Both the position numbers and the translations under genes were made by a program. The notes beneath the pieces are model-generated. The model did no database searches and had not been told where the DNA came from. It saw only the letters and a list, made by a program, of their open reading frames with translations. Shown piece by piece: positions 53,658 through 63,412 of a stretch of DNA of 64,000 nucleotides (position 1 is its first letter; every line of letters begins with the position of its first letter). The stretch is taken from positions 11,871,009 to 11,935,008 of the forward strand of contig CM040100.1 in assembly GCA_022496805.1 (NCBI GenBank), given 5' to 3'. This DNA comes from Pohlia nutans. Its lineage: Eukaryota > Streptophyta > Bryopsida > Bryales > Mniaceae.

Positions 53658-54502
53658 CGAGTAACTGAAGCTTGCCCTCTTCAGATGTTTGCATTCTCAG
53701 CTGCGTACAAGTAAGTCATCTTCTAAGCTCAGTGTGTCGCTCTTTTCATGAGTGAAAACAATCTAATTACAAAATACGAAATATAGCTTCTCTAATTCAT
53801 ATATAGTTTTGGTCAAATTGGAATCACATATGACATATTCTATTATATTCTTGATGCAGATGATACAAACAATATGCAAGTCTTGAAACTTATTTACTTG
53901 TATAAGAAGCAACATTCACAGACTGCATCATAGCAAGGCTTACTTTGTTTCACATCCGAGAGGTCAAGTCAACTGCGTACCTTGGATTGTACAGCTCAAT
54001 TCCAAGTCGTGTGAAAATAGAATTTGTCATTGGCTTGTTGCATCATGAACTGTGTCGTAACATTCTTGTTGAGCACCCTCTGAATTGGCATGAAAACGAA
54101 TCCTTGACACCTTGTTCTGTTGAGCTCAATTTAAAGCTCCTCAAGCCAATGAGCTATTGTCCTCACATGTGAAAGTACTTCAGAGGTTTAATTTACTTGA
54201 TTTCGCATGACTTTACTCTAATTTGACACTAACTATGTGCCATGCCACTATAACTCAGTAAGAATGTGATGGTGGACACAGGGTAAGCATGCCACATACT
54301 GGTAGGTATGAAGCATTGACCTTGAAGTCCGTGCAGGTACTGTGTTGACATTGTATAGAAGTTGTCGTCATCACCATCTTCTAATGATATCAAGAGTCAG
54401 TAGCAGAATGATATCTAGAGGACAATGGCACATGGCAGATTCAAGCTATCTCTCGGTTCATGCTCCAGCCTTATGAACCTCCATGAACATGAGCTTCAAA
54501 CT
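53658..54502. other. Intergenic between DTW and LEA_2 genes; nothing recognised
   Basis: Presumably the DTW 3' untranslated region and LEA_2 promoter. No repeats with clear ends, no exon. Confidence 0.4.
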
Positions 54503-54775
54503 CGTCAGAGTGCGAGTATTTGCCCCAGCTTTTGTGTGCGCTTCTGCAACAACGACGTGGCCCCTGTCTCCTCGAAGGGTGATGGCTGAACCCCACAATT
54601 TCAATTCAACAATCTTGCGATTCTGAGCGTGGATTATTCTACGCGTCAGAGTGCGAGTATTTGCCCCATCTTTTGTGTGCACTTCCGCAACGTGGCCCCT
54701 GTTTCCTCAAAGGGCGGTGGCAGAACCCTGCAATTGATGAGAGTCTTGCGATTGTGAGCGTGCATTACGGGATGC
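54503..54775. repeat. Promoter-proximal tandem duplication, 140-bp unit
   Basis: 'cgtcagagtgcgagtatttg' begins at 54503 and again at 54643, each followed by a 'tttgtgtgcgcttc.gcaac' and 'gtggcccctgt' block. Ends about 60 bp before the LEA_2 start codon, so it may alter its promoter or leader. Confidence 0.8.
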
Positions 54776-54834
54776 ACGACGTGGCAGAGTCGCGCCTTGG
54801 AGTGTTCACAAGGCCTGGAGAATCAAGCCGGACG

Positions 54835-55401
54835 ATGTCGGAGTACGAGGACGATCAACGCAAGAGACGGATGTGGGTGACCCTGGGGTTAGTGGTTCTG
54901 GTGATGATCATTGTGGTGGTCATTCTGGCGTTGACAGTGTTCAAGGCCAGGGAACCGAGAATGCAAATCAATTCCATAGACCTGGAAACGTTCAGCGTGG
55001 GTGCGGACTCGCTCAACATGTCGTTGCTGCTAGACCTGACAATACACAACCCGAACCGAGCCAGCTTCAAGTACTCGGAGGGCCACACGAGGCTGGTCTA
55101 CTATGGTGACCCTGTAGGGCAGGCTGTTATACCAGCAGGGGAAATTCCATCCAAGGGCGAGGCGTATTTGTCCGTGTTGTTGTTCCTGCAGGCTGCTCGT
55201 GTGTTGGTGAATCACAACCTCCCTGGCAACATTATAAGTGGCAGGCTTCCTGTGGCGACAACCACCACTCTTGCAGGGACTGTCATTGCTCTAGGTGTGT
55301 TCAAGCATCACGCTGTCACCACTTCTGATTGTGATATCACTATCTTTGTTGCCAATGCCACGCTTGAGAGCTTCTATTGTAGGCTTGCAGTGAAACGTTG
55401 A
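54835..55401 (+). CDS. LEA_2 / NDR1-HIN1-like (NHL) membrane protein
   Basis: Single exon, 188 aa from ATG 54835 (MSEYEDDQRKRRMW). The frame is open upstream but runs into the duplicated promoter repeat, so this ATG is preferred. A short acidic then basic cytosolic head is followed by one transmembrane helix (about residues 14-36, LGLVVLVMIIVVVILALTVF) and an extracytosolic LEA_2 domain: INSIDLETF, SLNMSLLLDLTIHNPNRASFKY, HTRLVYYGDPVGQAVIPAGEI, then the TTLAGTVI and VTTSDCDITIFV strands. This is the LEA14/NHL arrangement. Relatives sit at the plasma membrane or endoplasmic reticulum and are linked to stress and defence responses; a precise function is unknown. Length and domain look complete. 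Confidence 0.88.
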   Translation: MSEYEDDQRKRRMWVTLGLVVLVMIIVVVILALTVFKAREPRMQINSIDLETFSVGADSLNMSLLLDLTIHNPNRASFKYSEGHTRLVYYGDPVGQAVIPAGEIPSKGEAYLSVLLFLQAARVLVNHNLPGNIISGRLPVATTTTLAGTVIALGVFKHHAVTTSDCDITIFVANATLESFYCRLAVKR

Positions 55402-55409
55402 TGGATTTT

Positions 55410-56470
55410 TTTTATACTGGGAACCTTCAGGTGAGGCCTGTTGGGCTTGAGGAAAGCTTACACAAGGTATAGTAGACATGCCAATGACCGCACAGGCAAT
55501 ACTCAAATCCTTCCCCACGAGAATGTAGAAACTTACACTGTCTCAAATTTTGAAAGATTGTGGTTTGTCAAGTTGGGATTCGTCTTGGAAAAATCACACT
55601 CAAAAATGTTTTGTACAATAACTTTTATTGCACGTCAAACACATCGGGTATGATTTTAATGGAAATTCACTTGGAACCCTTCACCACATGGCGTGCGGTG
55701 ATTGGACGATACCTTACATTTCTATTGGAGTTGTGTGGTGAAAGTGTGCAGTCATTGGCATGTGTACTATGATTAGAATTGTGCGGTCATTGGAACCGTA
55801 TGGTCATTGGCTTGTCTACCATAGTTGTCACTTTTGTTACTGAGCATAGTTTCTGTTGTTATTGGACTCGTCAAAAAAATTATATTGCAGATCCAACAGT
55901 TCAGGTGTCAAAATAGTTTGCTTTTTAGACTTTGTACTACTGGGAACCTTCAGGTGAGGCTTGTTACGCTTTCCTCAAGCTTACATCAGGTAGTTGTCAC
56001 TTTGTTACTGAGCATAGTTTCTGTTGTTATTGGAGTATTGGACTCAGTCGTCGAAATTTTAACCCTTAAACGTCAAGAGGGCCTGGGCGGGGCAGCCCGA
56101 AAGGAATCTAAATTTTCGGAGGAAAAAAAAAAAAAAAAATTGGTTTTTTTTGGAAAAACGGCTCTGCTGGCCAGCATTATTGCGGCACTGAACGACCTCA
56201 ACTGCCCCCAACCTCAACTCCTGCTCATTTTGATAACTTCGATTGCTTGCCAATGTTTCTACAATCTCCCAAATGAGGCGCAAATTTGGAATTTAGATCG
56301 CTTTTTCAATAGCTTTCCAACGCACCAATCCACGCTTGATTTGGTTGAGAAAATCTACTTTTTTCTTGATTATTCTCGTTTAAATAAGCCCATGGGGCTT
56401 ACCTTGACGTTTAAGAGTTAATATTGCAAAGTCAACAGAACTTCGGGTGTTAAAATAGTTTACATTTAAG
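55410..56470. repeat. Duplicated 3' flank of the LEA_2 gene, interrupted by MITE A3
   Basis: 'tactgggaaccttcaggtga' occurs near 55421 and 55938; 'gttactgagcatagtttctg' near 55836 and 56004; 'caaaatagtttgc' near 55908 has a diverged partner near 56448. The third segment is split by A3. Confidence 0.75.
56063..56417. mobile_element. TTAA-flanked MITE, family A, copy A3 (355 bp, complete)
   Basis: TTAA at 56059-56062 and 56418-56421. Starts CCCTTAAACGTCAAGAGGG and ends CTTGACGTTTAAGAG. The duplicated flank at about 55872-55890 lacks the element, so it serves as an empty site. Best full-length example of family A. Confidence 0.85.
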
Positions 56471-58644
56471 ACTTTGTACAGTACAGTTCAAGACTTGAAT
56501 TTTCATTTTTTCTGAACTTTGGCATTATTTGTATGAAAATTGTTGAAGTGTTGATTTCCTGAGGTTGAAGAATTTCCAAGTTTTTGGAAAATATGTATCT
56601 ATTGTTGAAAGAATATCTACCCAAAAAAATTGGTCTTTCATAATTTTTGCATATGATAGAGTTATCTGCAAAGTCGAGCAAAAAATTTCCACAAGAGAAA
56701 AGACAAGGCAAAACTAGATTTTAAGCTTGAAAAGTGACAAAAACGAGTTTTGGCTCCTTTAATTTCGACCAATACTAGCGTTCTGCATTGTCAGAGAGAT
56801 TTGAACCTTGAACCTCTCCAATGCTAAGAAGCTTCCCTATACCTCATGCGAGTTCCCGACGGAGAGTCTCTACGTACTCCAACATCAAGCACATGTTCAC
56901 CCACACCAAGCACGCCGGCGCTCCATGTAAGAGATGGACAATGAAAGTTATTTACAGAACAAAATATTGAGGTCAAGAATCAGGCTACCTGGCGTCAACT
57001 TTATGAATAACTAAGATATCCAAATGATGCATGGAAATCCTCTTTTCAAGATTTTAAAATTTGAGTAGTTGTGATAGTACCTTTGTTTGGATGCCTAAGG
57101 CACTTCCATAACATTTAGTAGCATTCAGTCACTCTACCTTTTCATCCATGTAGTGATTTGTAGTGCATCATATGATTTCCATCCATGTAGTGTATTAAGT
57201 GCAACATTTTATTTTTCGTTTTTCAGAGAGCGGGGAGGGTGGAGAAGGCCGCTGGAAGGTCATAAACCATTGTCAACGGAGGGACAAAAGAAGTGGCGTA
57301 GTGTTCAAGGATTTTTTTTAAATTTTGGTTGTCCATTTTCTATTGGTTAGCCATGCACCATAACATTCTTAGGTTAAAGTATTATTACTCATAATGTTGC
57401 TCTTTTTAAAAGTAAGGGACATGTGGGGATGTGTCAACAAAGACCATGCATGGTTACCTTCCCTTCTAGTTTTCCAAAACCTCCATCTGTGAGAAAACAT
57501 GGGTAGCTACTGATTGTTCTTGGATGATAATGCAGAATATACTGCACATTCTCCTTAAGAGCAAGGCAGAGCCAGTGAAGGATACTGAATGCTAAGGTTG
57601 AATGTCCTAAAACCACCAACTTAAGAAATATGGCCTTGTTTTAACAAGGTTATTTATGAGAAATATTTTTCGGTCATTTGGAAGAAGATTTCTCACGGAA
57701 TGCACAAATTTTCGCAATTTAATTCCCGATATTCAAATTGATACAAATTTTCGAAGTGAAAAGAACTTCGTGACCCAAATCATACCTCTAGGTTTCCCCA
57801 TGACCACACCATGTGGTACTAATTTTCACTCATAATGATACCCAAAACCACCAACTACTTCTTCGCAATGCTTGGCATGCCATTAGTTTACTTGAATAGT
57901 GAAATTGATGGTTTTGAGTCTCAACTGTGGTGGCCCCAAGAAAACTCTACATGTCATAGTTTGGGGAGGTGGTGGTTTTAGAGCATCCAACCTTATGTTG
58001 GGTGAACTTGCTTATTTCATTTCTTTCAATGGTTGATGGGGGCGCAAAGGTCAAAATCAAGTACGGTACGCTACAGTTAATATCCAACAGTTCACGCAAC
58101 AATATCCTTCAGTTCATGCAATTAGTATTCAACAGTTCATTCAATTAGTATTCAACAGTTCATTCCATGCTTTTTGTGTTGGCACCAGTGCATTTTTTGT
58201 TTTCCAGCTAAAAATAGCCCAATTGCTACAGCCTGAAGTAGTTGGCTAATTTCAATAAAGGAAAATAAAAAAATACAATGAGAATTTAGTCTGAATCCGT
58301 GCACTGAGGAAAGCGTGGTAGGCAAGTTTAGAGCATTGAATAGTGGCTCGTAGCCCGAGCTTGGATGAATTTTTGTTGATGGCCAACTGGTATGTAGCCA
58401 GACTATCACATTCATGCATTAAAAGTAATCTATGTCCACACTAAGTGGTTTTAGGGCATCGCAAGGAGATCTGGTTCTAACACCCTATGGACTTTGGGCG
58501 CCTCGAAACTTACACAATGCATTTTGAAGTAGCCCTTGCTAGTCCTATGCATGGTTGAAAATTAGCCAATAATTTATAAGGTGATGTTCACAGCTTAGCC
58601 AAAACAATGTACTTCAATTCCAAAGTGTAGCCACCTCTGTCTTA
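56422..58644. other. Intergenic, no gene recognised
   Basis: No supported exon or RNA. 57107-57122 'cataacatttagtagc' recurs near 61452 and in part near 26658, hinting at a further dispersed repeat whose limits I cannot set. Confidence 0.4.
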
Positions 58645-59021
58645 GAGCATGTCCAACAACATGCATATATTGTCATCCAACTACAAGATAGTAGTAGCAT
58701 AGGGGTCGGTCGTTGAAATACGTTCCTAACAGAGGATTAGGTCACACCAAGATAATGTGTGATATGGCCATCATATTTTGTGTTTCCTTATCATGTATGT
58801 GGGCATTGGTGCATTTAAATTACTCACACTAAGCTTAATTTTTGGTTGGTCAACAGTTGAATTAATGATTAGGAAATGTGGTGCTGGATTGAGAGATGCT
58901 GACTTGGTGATCAACCAATGCGTTGTTTAGTTTATTCTTGGTTGTAGTTCCTCTTCATTGAATTAACTCTCAAATGACCCTCAAAGTAACTCCCAAATGC
59001 TCTCAACTATTGTGCATGCTC
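58645..59021. mobile_element. Harbinger-like MITE (377 bp)
   Basis: Ends GAGCATGTCCAACAACATGC and ATTGTGCATGCTC; TTA on both sides (58642-58644 and 59022-59024) is the 3-bp duplication expected for Harbinger/Tourist. Confidence 0.65.
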
Positions 59022-59422
59022 TTACCACAACACAAAATTAGCCAATAATGCACCTTCACCTCGTGATTGTAGCTCTGGGACCTTGCTGAAACTAAAAAAA
59101 ATAAAACACTAGTTGGCACATCAAATCATACTAACTTAGAACAGACTAAACAACACCCATTTTAATACTCACTAAACATATTTTTGGATGATAAAGTACG
59201 TCTTATAGTGTGGAGTTTGATATTTGCACACCAAATATTGTCAATATGGCAAGTGGTGGTTCTCACATCAAACGTTTTGTCCTATTGTCTCACAAGACCA
59301 TACTCTCATTTTACGAAGTTTAGTAAATTTATTCTCTGCCATTATGATTGTCCCAAGTAGTGACAAAAAATAGTAGTATATAATTGATCGATACACTTTA
59401 TTTTGAACATGCTTGGTGGTTA

Positions 59423-60645
59423 AACACCCAATTCCCTAATTTTGCACTTGGCCAAGTGCACTCATTTCATGAGCAAACTTGGCTTTAAAAAAATTTGTTT
59501 GAATTTTTTTGTAAAAAACAGGGATTTTTGTCTTTCTACAATCTCTTCATTGTAAAGAAAAAATTATTTAATTTATTTTTTATCCTTATCTTTATCTTTA
59601 TCTTATCTTTTTCTTTTATCTTGTTTTTTTTCCTTGTCTTCTTTCTTGTCTTCCTCTTGTCTTCCTTCTTCTTTTTCTTCTAGTCTTCCACTTGTCTTCC
59701 TTTTTTTTCTTCACCTTGCCATTTTTGGAGTTTAAACGATAATTTAAAAAATAAATAAAAATCAGGGAGCAGGCTGAATCCAATACAGGCCTGAAATGAA
59801 AAATGAAAAAAAAAAAAGAGTTTTTTTTTTTTTTTTTTTTTCGGATTTTTCGGGCAGGGAAGGTCCGTGCGCGCGGACCCTACTCTCTCCTTCCCTCCTC
59901 TCCATTCCTTTTTTTCCCCTCTCTCTTATATAAACCCTCCCACATTCTTCCTCCCTCACACTTCCTTCCTCCTCTCTCTTCTTCCTTTATATTGAGGAGA
60001 AGGGAGAAGGAAGAGAGGGAGAAGAACAAGAGAGGAAAAGGGGTGGAAGGAGAGTGTGAGGGAGGGAGAGTGAGAGAAGGTTTATATAGGGGAGAGGGGG
60101 GAGTGAGGGAGGGTCAAAATAAGAGTAGGGTCCGCGCGCGCGAACCCTCCATGCCCGGAAAATCCGGAAAAAATAAAAAATAAAAAAATAATAATAAAAA
60201 AATAAAAAAATCAAATTTTTTTTTTTCATTTTTTTTTTTTCATTTTTTTTTTTCATTTCAGGGCCTGTATTGGATTCAGCCTGCTCCCTGATTTTTATTT
60301 TTTAAAAAAATTATTGTTTAAACTCCAAAATGGCAAGGTGAAGGAAAAAAAAGGAAGACAAGTGGAAGACTAGAAGAAAAAGAAGAAGGAAGACAAGAAA
60401 GAAGACAAGAATAAAATATAAGATAAAAGAAAAGAAAAGATAATATAAGATAAAAATAAAGATAAAATAAAAGATAAAGATAAGGATGAGAAATAAATTA
60501 AACAATTGTTTCTTTATAGTGTAGGGGATTGTAGAAAGACAAAAATCTCTGTTTTTAAGAGATTTTTTCAAACTATTTTTTTAATGCACTTAGGGGCCAA
60601 GTGCATGATTATATGGCCAAGTGCAAAATTAGCGAATTGGGTGTT
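59423..60645. mobile_element. Giant foldback element, about 1.2-kb imperfect palindrome
   Basis: The two arms are inverted copies over almost their whole length, meeting near 59995. Tips read AACACCCAATTC(C/G)CTAATT inward; inner landmarks also pair: 'ggccaagtgca', the CTTGTCTTCC-type tract, 'gagtttaaac', 'cagggagcaggctgaatcca', 'cgcgcgg', 'tatataaacc'. The arms are mostly purine-rich opposite pyrimidine-rich. No protein. A transcript would form a hairpin of more than 500 bp. Confidence 0.85.
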
Positions 60646-60716
60646 GTTATTGTTAGGGAAGTTTTCACTTCTCACACACAATCTTGGATATGAACTTGGT
60701 GCACAATAGGGGTTGA

Positions 60717-61412
60717 CACACCTTGTTCTTCCCATTCTCAATCTTCAAAGAATGAGGATGTGGCACTCTCTCCTTGCATTGCAAAAAGCCCATTCTCTGA
60801 ACATTGAGAAGTTTTCTTCTCCTCCTCCAAGGGTGAAAAATGGACATGAAGAATGGTTTCGTGTGTGAAGTTTTCACAATGGAACTTCTCCTTCTCACCT
60901 TTACTTCCGTTTTCACCCTTGTTGTTGTTGGAGATGGTTGTGGCTTCGATCATGGTAAATCTCATTCTCCGTTCTCATTCTCTATAGGGCAAAAAAGAGG
61001 AGTCACACCTTCTTCATAGAGAAGGTGCCCCTATAGGCTCCTCTACATCACAAACTTAGGAAGTCATGTTTTTGCAATGTTTTACGTATGTTGTTGAGAT
61101 GAACATGGGTGATTACGTACGACATCTGTTTTACGTATGTTTATCGTAGAAAAAACGTACGAAAGACATTAAAAACATGTAAATTTTATCAATCATGATG
61201 TTTTTTTTTTCATGTCTGTAATATGTTGTTCGTATGTTTTTTATACAATAAACATATGTAAAACGTATGTCTAACGTAATCACCCCTGTTCATCTCAACA
61301 ATATACGTAAAACATTGCAAAAACATGACTTGCCAAGTTTGTGATGTTTTCCCTCTAAACCTTCTCAATCTTCAAAGAAGTTTGATTCTCGGAGAAGGTT
61401 TGACAACCCCTA
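60717..61412. mobile_element. TIR element with TAGGGGTTG ends, hosting a nested foldback (696 bp)
   Basis: Left TAGGGGTTGACACACC and right TTGACAACCCCTA pair, as do the subterminal 'tctcaatcttcaaaga' copies and a 'gaaggtgcccctatag' hairpin near its centre. The middle is interrupted at 61045-61346. Confidence 0.6.
61045..61346. mobile_element. Foldback MITE with long inverted repeats (302 bp)
   Basis: Both ends read ACATCACAAACTT inward and then agree for about 130 bp (AAGTCATGTTTTTGCAATG, then TTTACGTAT.TTGTTGAGATG, then GGTGATTACGT). Almost the whole element is a hairpin. Confidence 0.8.
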
Positions 61413-61794
61413 ATAAGCAACTGTTGGGCATGCTCTTACACGCCATAAAACCAGAAGAACATAACATTTAGTAGCCTTCAAGATGGCTACCTCTTAGTTT
61501 CATCCACCTTAGTTTATATATGGAGTGACCAGTGATTTGTAATTGAATTGTGTCTAAGTGAGTGCTTTCGATTACTGTTCATCATGGTTAGTTGCTCTTG
61601 CTTAATGTCACCTGCCCCCATAGCTACTGATGTGATGTGGAATATCCCACAAACGTCCTTTACCAACCAACCTAGGAACCATGACTTGGCGATCACCAAC
61701 AAAACTTACACCTAATTATATTCTTACAGGATCTAACCACTCATTGTTATTATTGTTACTAGTACTTGTTACTGGTCACTAAAGTGTCTATTCT

Positions 61795-61918
61795 CGAAAG
61801 GGAAGAGTAGTCTTGCACCAATGGCCCTTTGTCCGGTGGGCACTGATTCATTGTCAAAACGAACAGACACTTTATTCACGCCGGCTTCGAAAGAGGACCA
61901 GAGTTTCTATCTATCTGG
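61795..61918 (+). repeat. LINE/SINE-tail-like repeat, family K, copy K4
   Basis: Close to K1 and K2: 'gggaagagtagtcttgcacc', 'ccctttgtccggtgggcact', 'cactttattcacgccggc', 'tttctatctatct'. Confidence 0.55.
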
Positions 61919-61966
61919 AATATCCCACATCATTGCATTGGGGGATGAAATGATGTGGGATATTCC
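61917..61966. repeat. Perfect 18-bp inverted repeat (hairpin)
   Basis: GGAATATCCCACATCATT pairs with AATGATGTGGGATATTCC across a 14-nt loop. It begins where the K4 tail ends. A related 'ggaatatcccaca' lies near 61638. Confidence 0.75.
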
Positions 61967-62348
61967 CCATCAGGAAAGGCAGCAGTCGCAGAGGCTACTG
62001 AACGTTATGAATGGGCGCATTCATTTCGCACGTTTTCTGCAACCTGACAACAGCGGGCTGCCCACTGAGAGTGACATTGGACACTGTGCATTGATCTTGG
62101 TGCCCAAAGGCAACCCTACCCACTAAGCTACAGTACAGTAGTGTCGTCACTCTCCCTGCTCGCCTCTCCTCTCTCATCTTTTCATTGCTTGCTTTGGAGT
62201 AAGTTAGCATTTCCACAGCAATTTAGCTGCTGTCCTCTCTCACCTTTTCATTGCTTGTTTTCCAATAAGTTAGCATTTCCACAGCAACGTAATTGCTAGC
62301 ATTTCTTCTTCAAATCTTTCAATTGCAACGAGGAGTAACTTACTCACA

Positions 62349-63412
62349 ATGGCGTCAACTGACAATGGATCAACCAAGTTGAAGCTGTACGTGGATGCTA
62401 CATCTCCACCAGCTCGAGCTCTCACTATCTTCTGCAGGTAGGTATCAATAATACACAGGATCAACTTAGAATGACGTTGGGTTTTTGTTCTAACCAAATC
62501 ATTCTCAATCTTGTACCAACAATGTTGTTCTAGCATGTTCTGTAGTAATGCTATTCTAAGCACCTACTCCCATTTGTGATGTAATTCTGGTCACAGTTTT
62601 TGTGAATTGCTTGCAACAAGATACTCTCAAAACTAGGGTTGTCATATCTGACACTATTTTCCAACTTGGTGTTGTAATAAACTTTTGTTCTTTAATTAGA
62701 CAAGTGTCAAATATGTTAAACAACTTGGATGAAATATTCTTGAATATTTAAAAATATTCTAGAAGGGTGATGGCTTGATGTGGGTACCCCCTCCAAAAAT
62801 ATTGTGATTTTCGAGAAATATCTTTTCAATAAGAAAAAAACATTGGAAAATTATAAAAATTAGAGGCTGTTATAGACACCATGACTGTAACTATACACAT
62901 AGTGTTAATAATGGAATTTCTAACACACATAAAATGAGTTAGACATAAGTCATACTATGTGAGATGCGTAAAAGTGGTACACATATTAGGCCATTCCCCA
63001 GAACATTAGTGAATTTTGCATCATATGCTTGTTTGACAGACCGGAAGGTTTACTATACGTCTTCGACGTTGTGTTCAAAACTTTGTTTAGTGATTGAGTA
63101 TGACAACCTTGCTCATAACGTACCCACAGAGCAGGTTCATACCATGCTTATTGAATAATTTAATATTTTTTCGTGGCACTTAATTAGACTTTTTCATAGG
63201 TCACAACCAATACATATTAACATGTAGCAAGACATGTTTCAACTTATTTAAAAATAATTATTGATGTGAATTGTGAGCTGTTGGGTGGTGTATGTTGATG
63301 ATGGAATTGGATTCGGTGATGTTAATATGATGTTGCAGGGCCACCGACATCGAAGCTCAAGAGATCAAAATCAATCTGATAGGACGTCAGTCCCGGACGC
63401 CAGAGTTCAAGA
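62349..63412 (+). CDS. Glutathione S-transferase, theta class (5' part only)
   Basis: Exon 1 62349-62437 and exon 2 63339-63412 are joined by a 901-bp GT-AG intron in phase 2; exon 2 ends at an A/GTGAGG donor (63413) and the next exon is not visible before the window ends. The translated 54 residues begin MASTDNGSTKLKLYVDATSP, then PPARALTIFC and EIKINLIGRQSRTPEFK. This is the start of the thioredoxin-like domain: KLKLYVD strand, SPPARAL helix where the theta-class catalytic Ser lies, and the family's QSRTPEFK loop. Family knowledge: cytosolic or peroxisomal enzyme that conjugates glutathione or reduces organic hydroperoxides. Theta versus another Ser-type class is likely, not certain. Intron 1 has short conserved pieces but no exon I could place. 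Confidence 0.8.

Noticed and set aside
54661..54834. N-terminal extension of the LEA_2 protein upstream of ATG 54835
   Set aside because: It would translate the duplicated promoter repeat and places extra sequence before the typical short cytosolic head.
59803..60256. Open frames of 89-126 codons in the foldback arms
   Set aside because: They are low-complexity translations of purine/pyrimidine tracts, mirrored on both strands by the palindrome; no domain.
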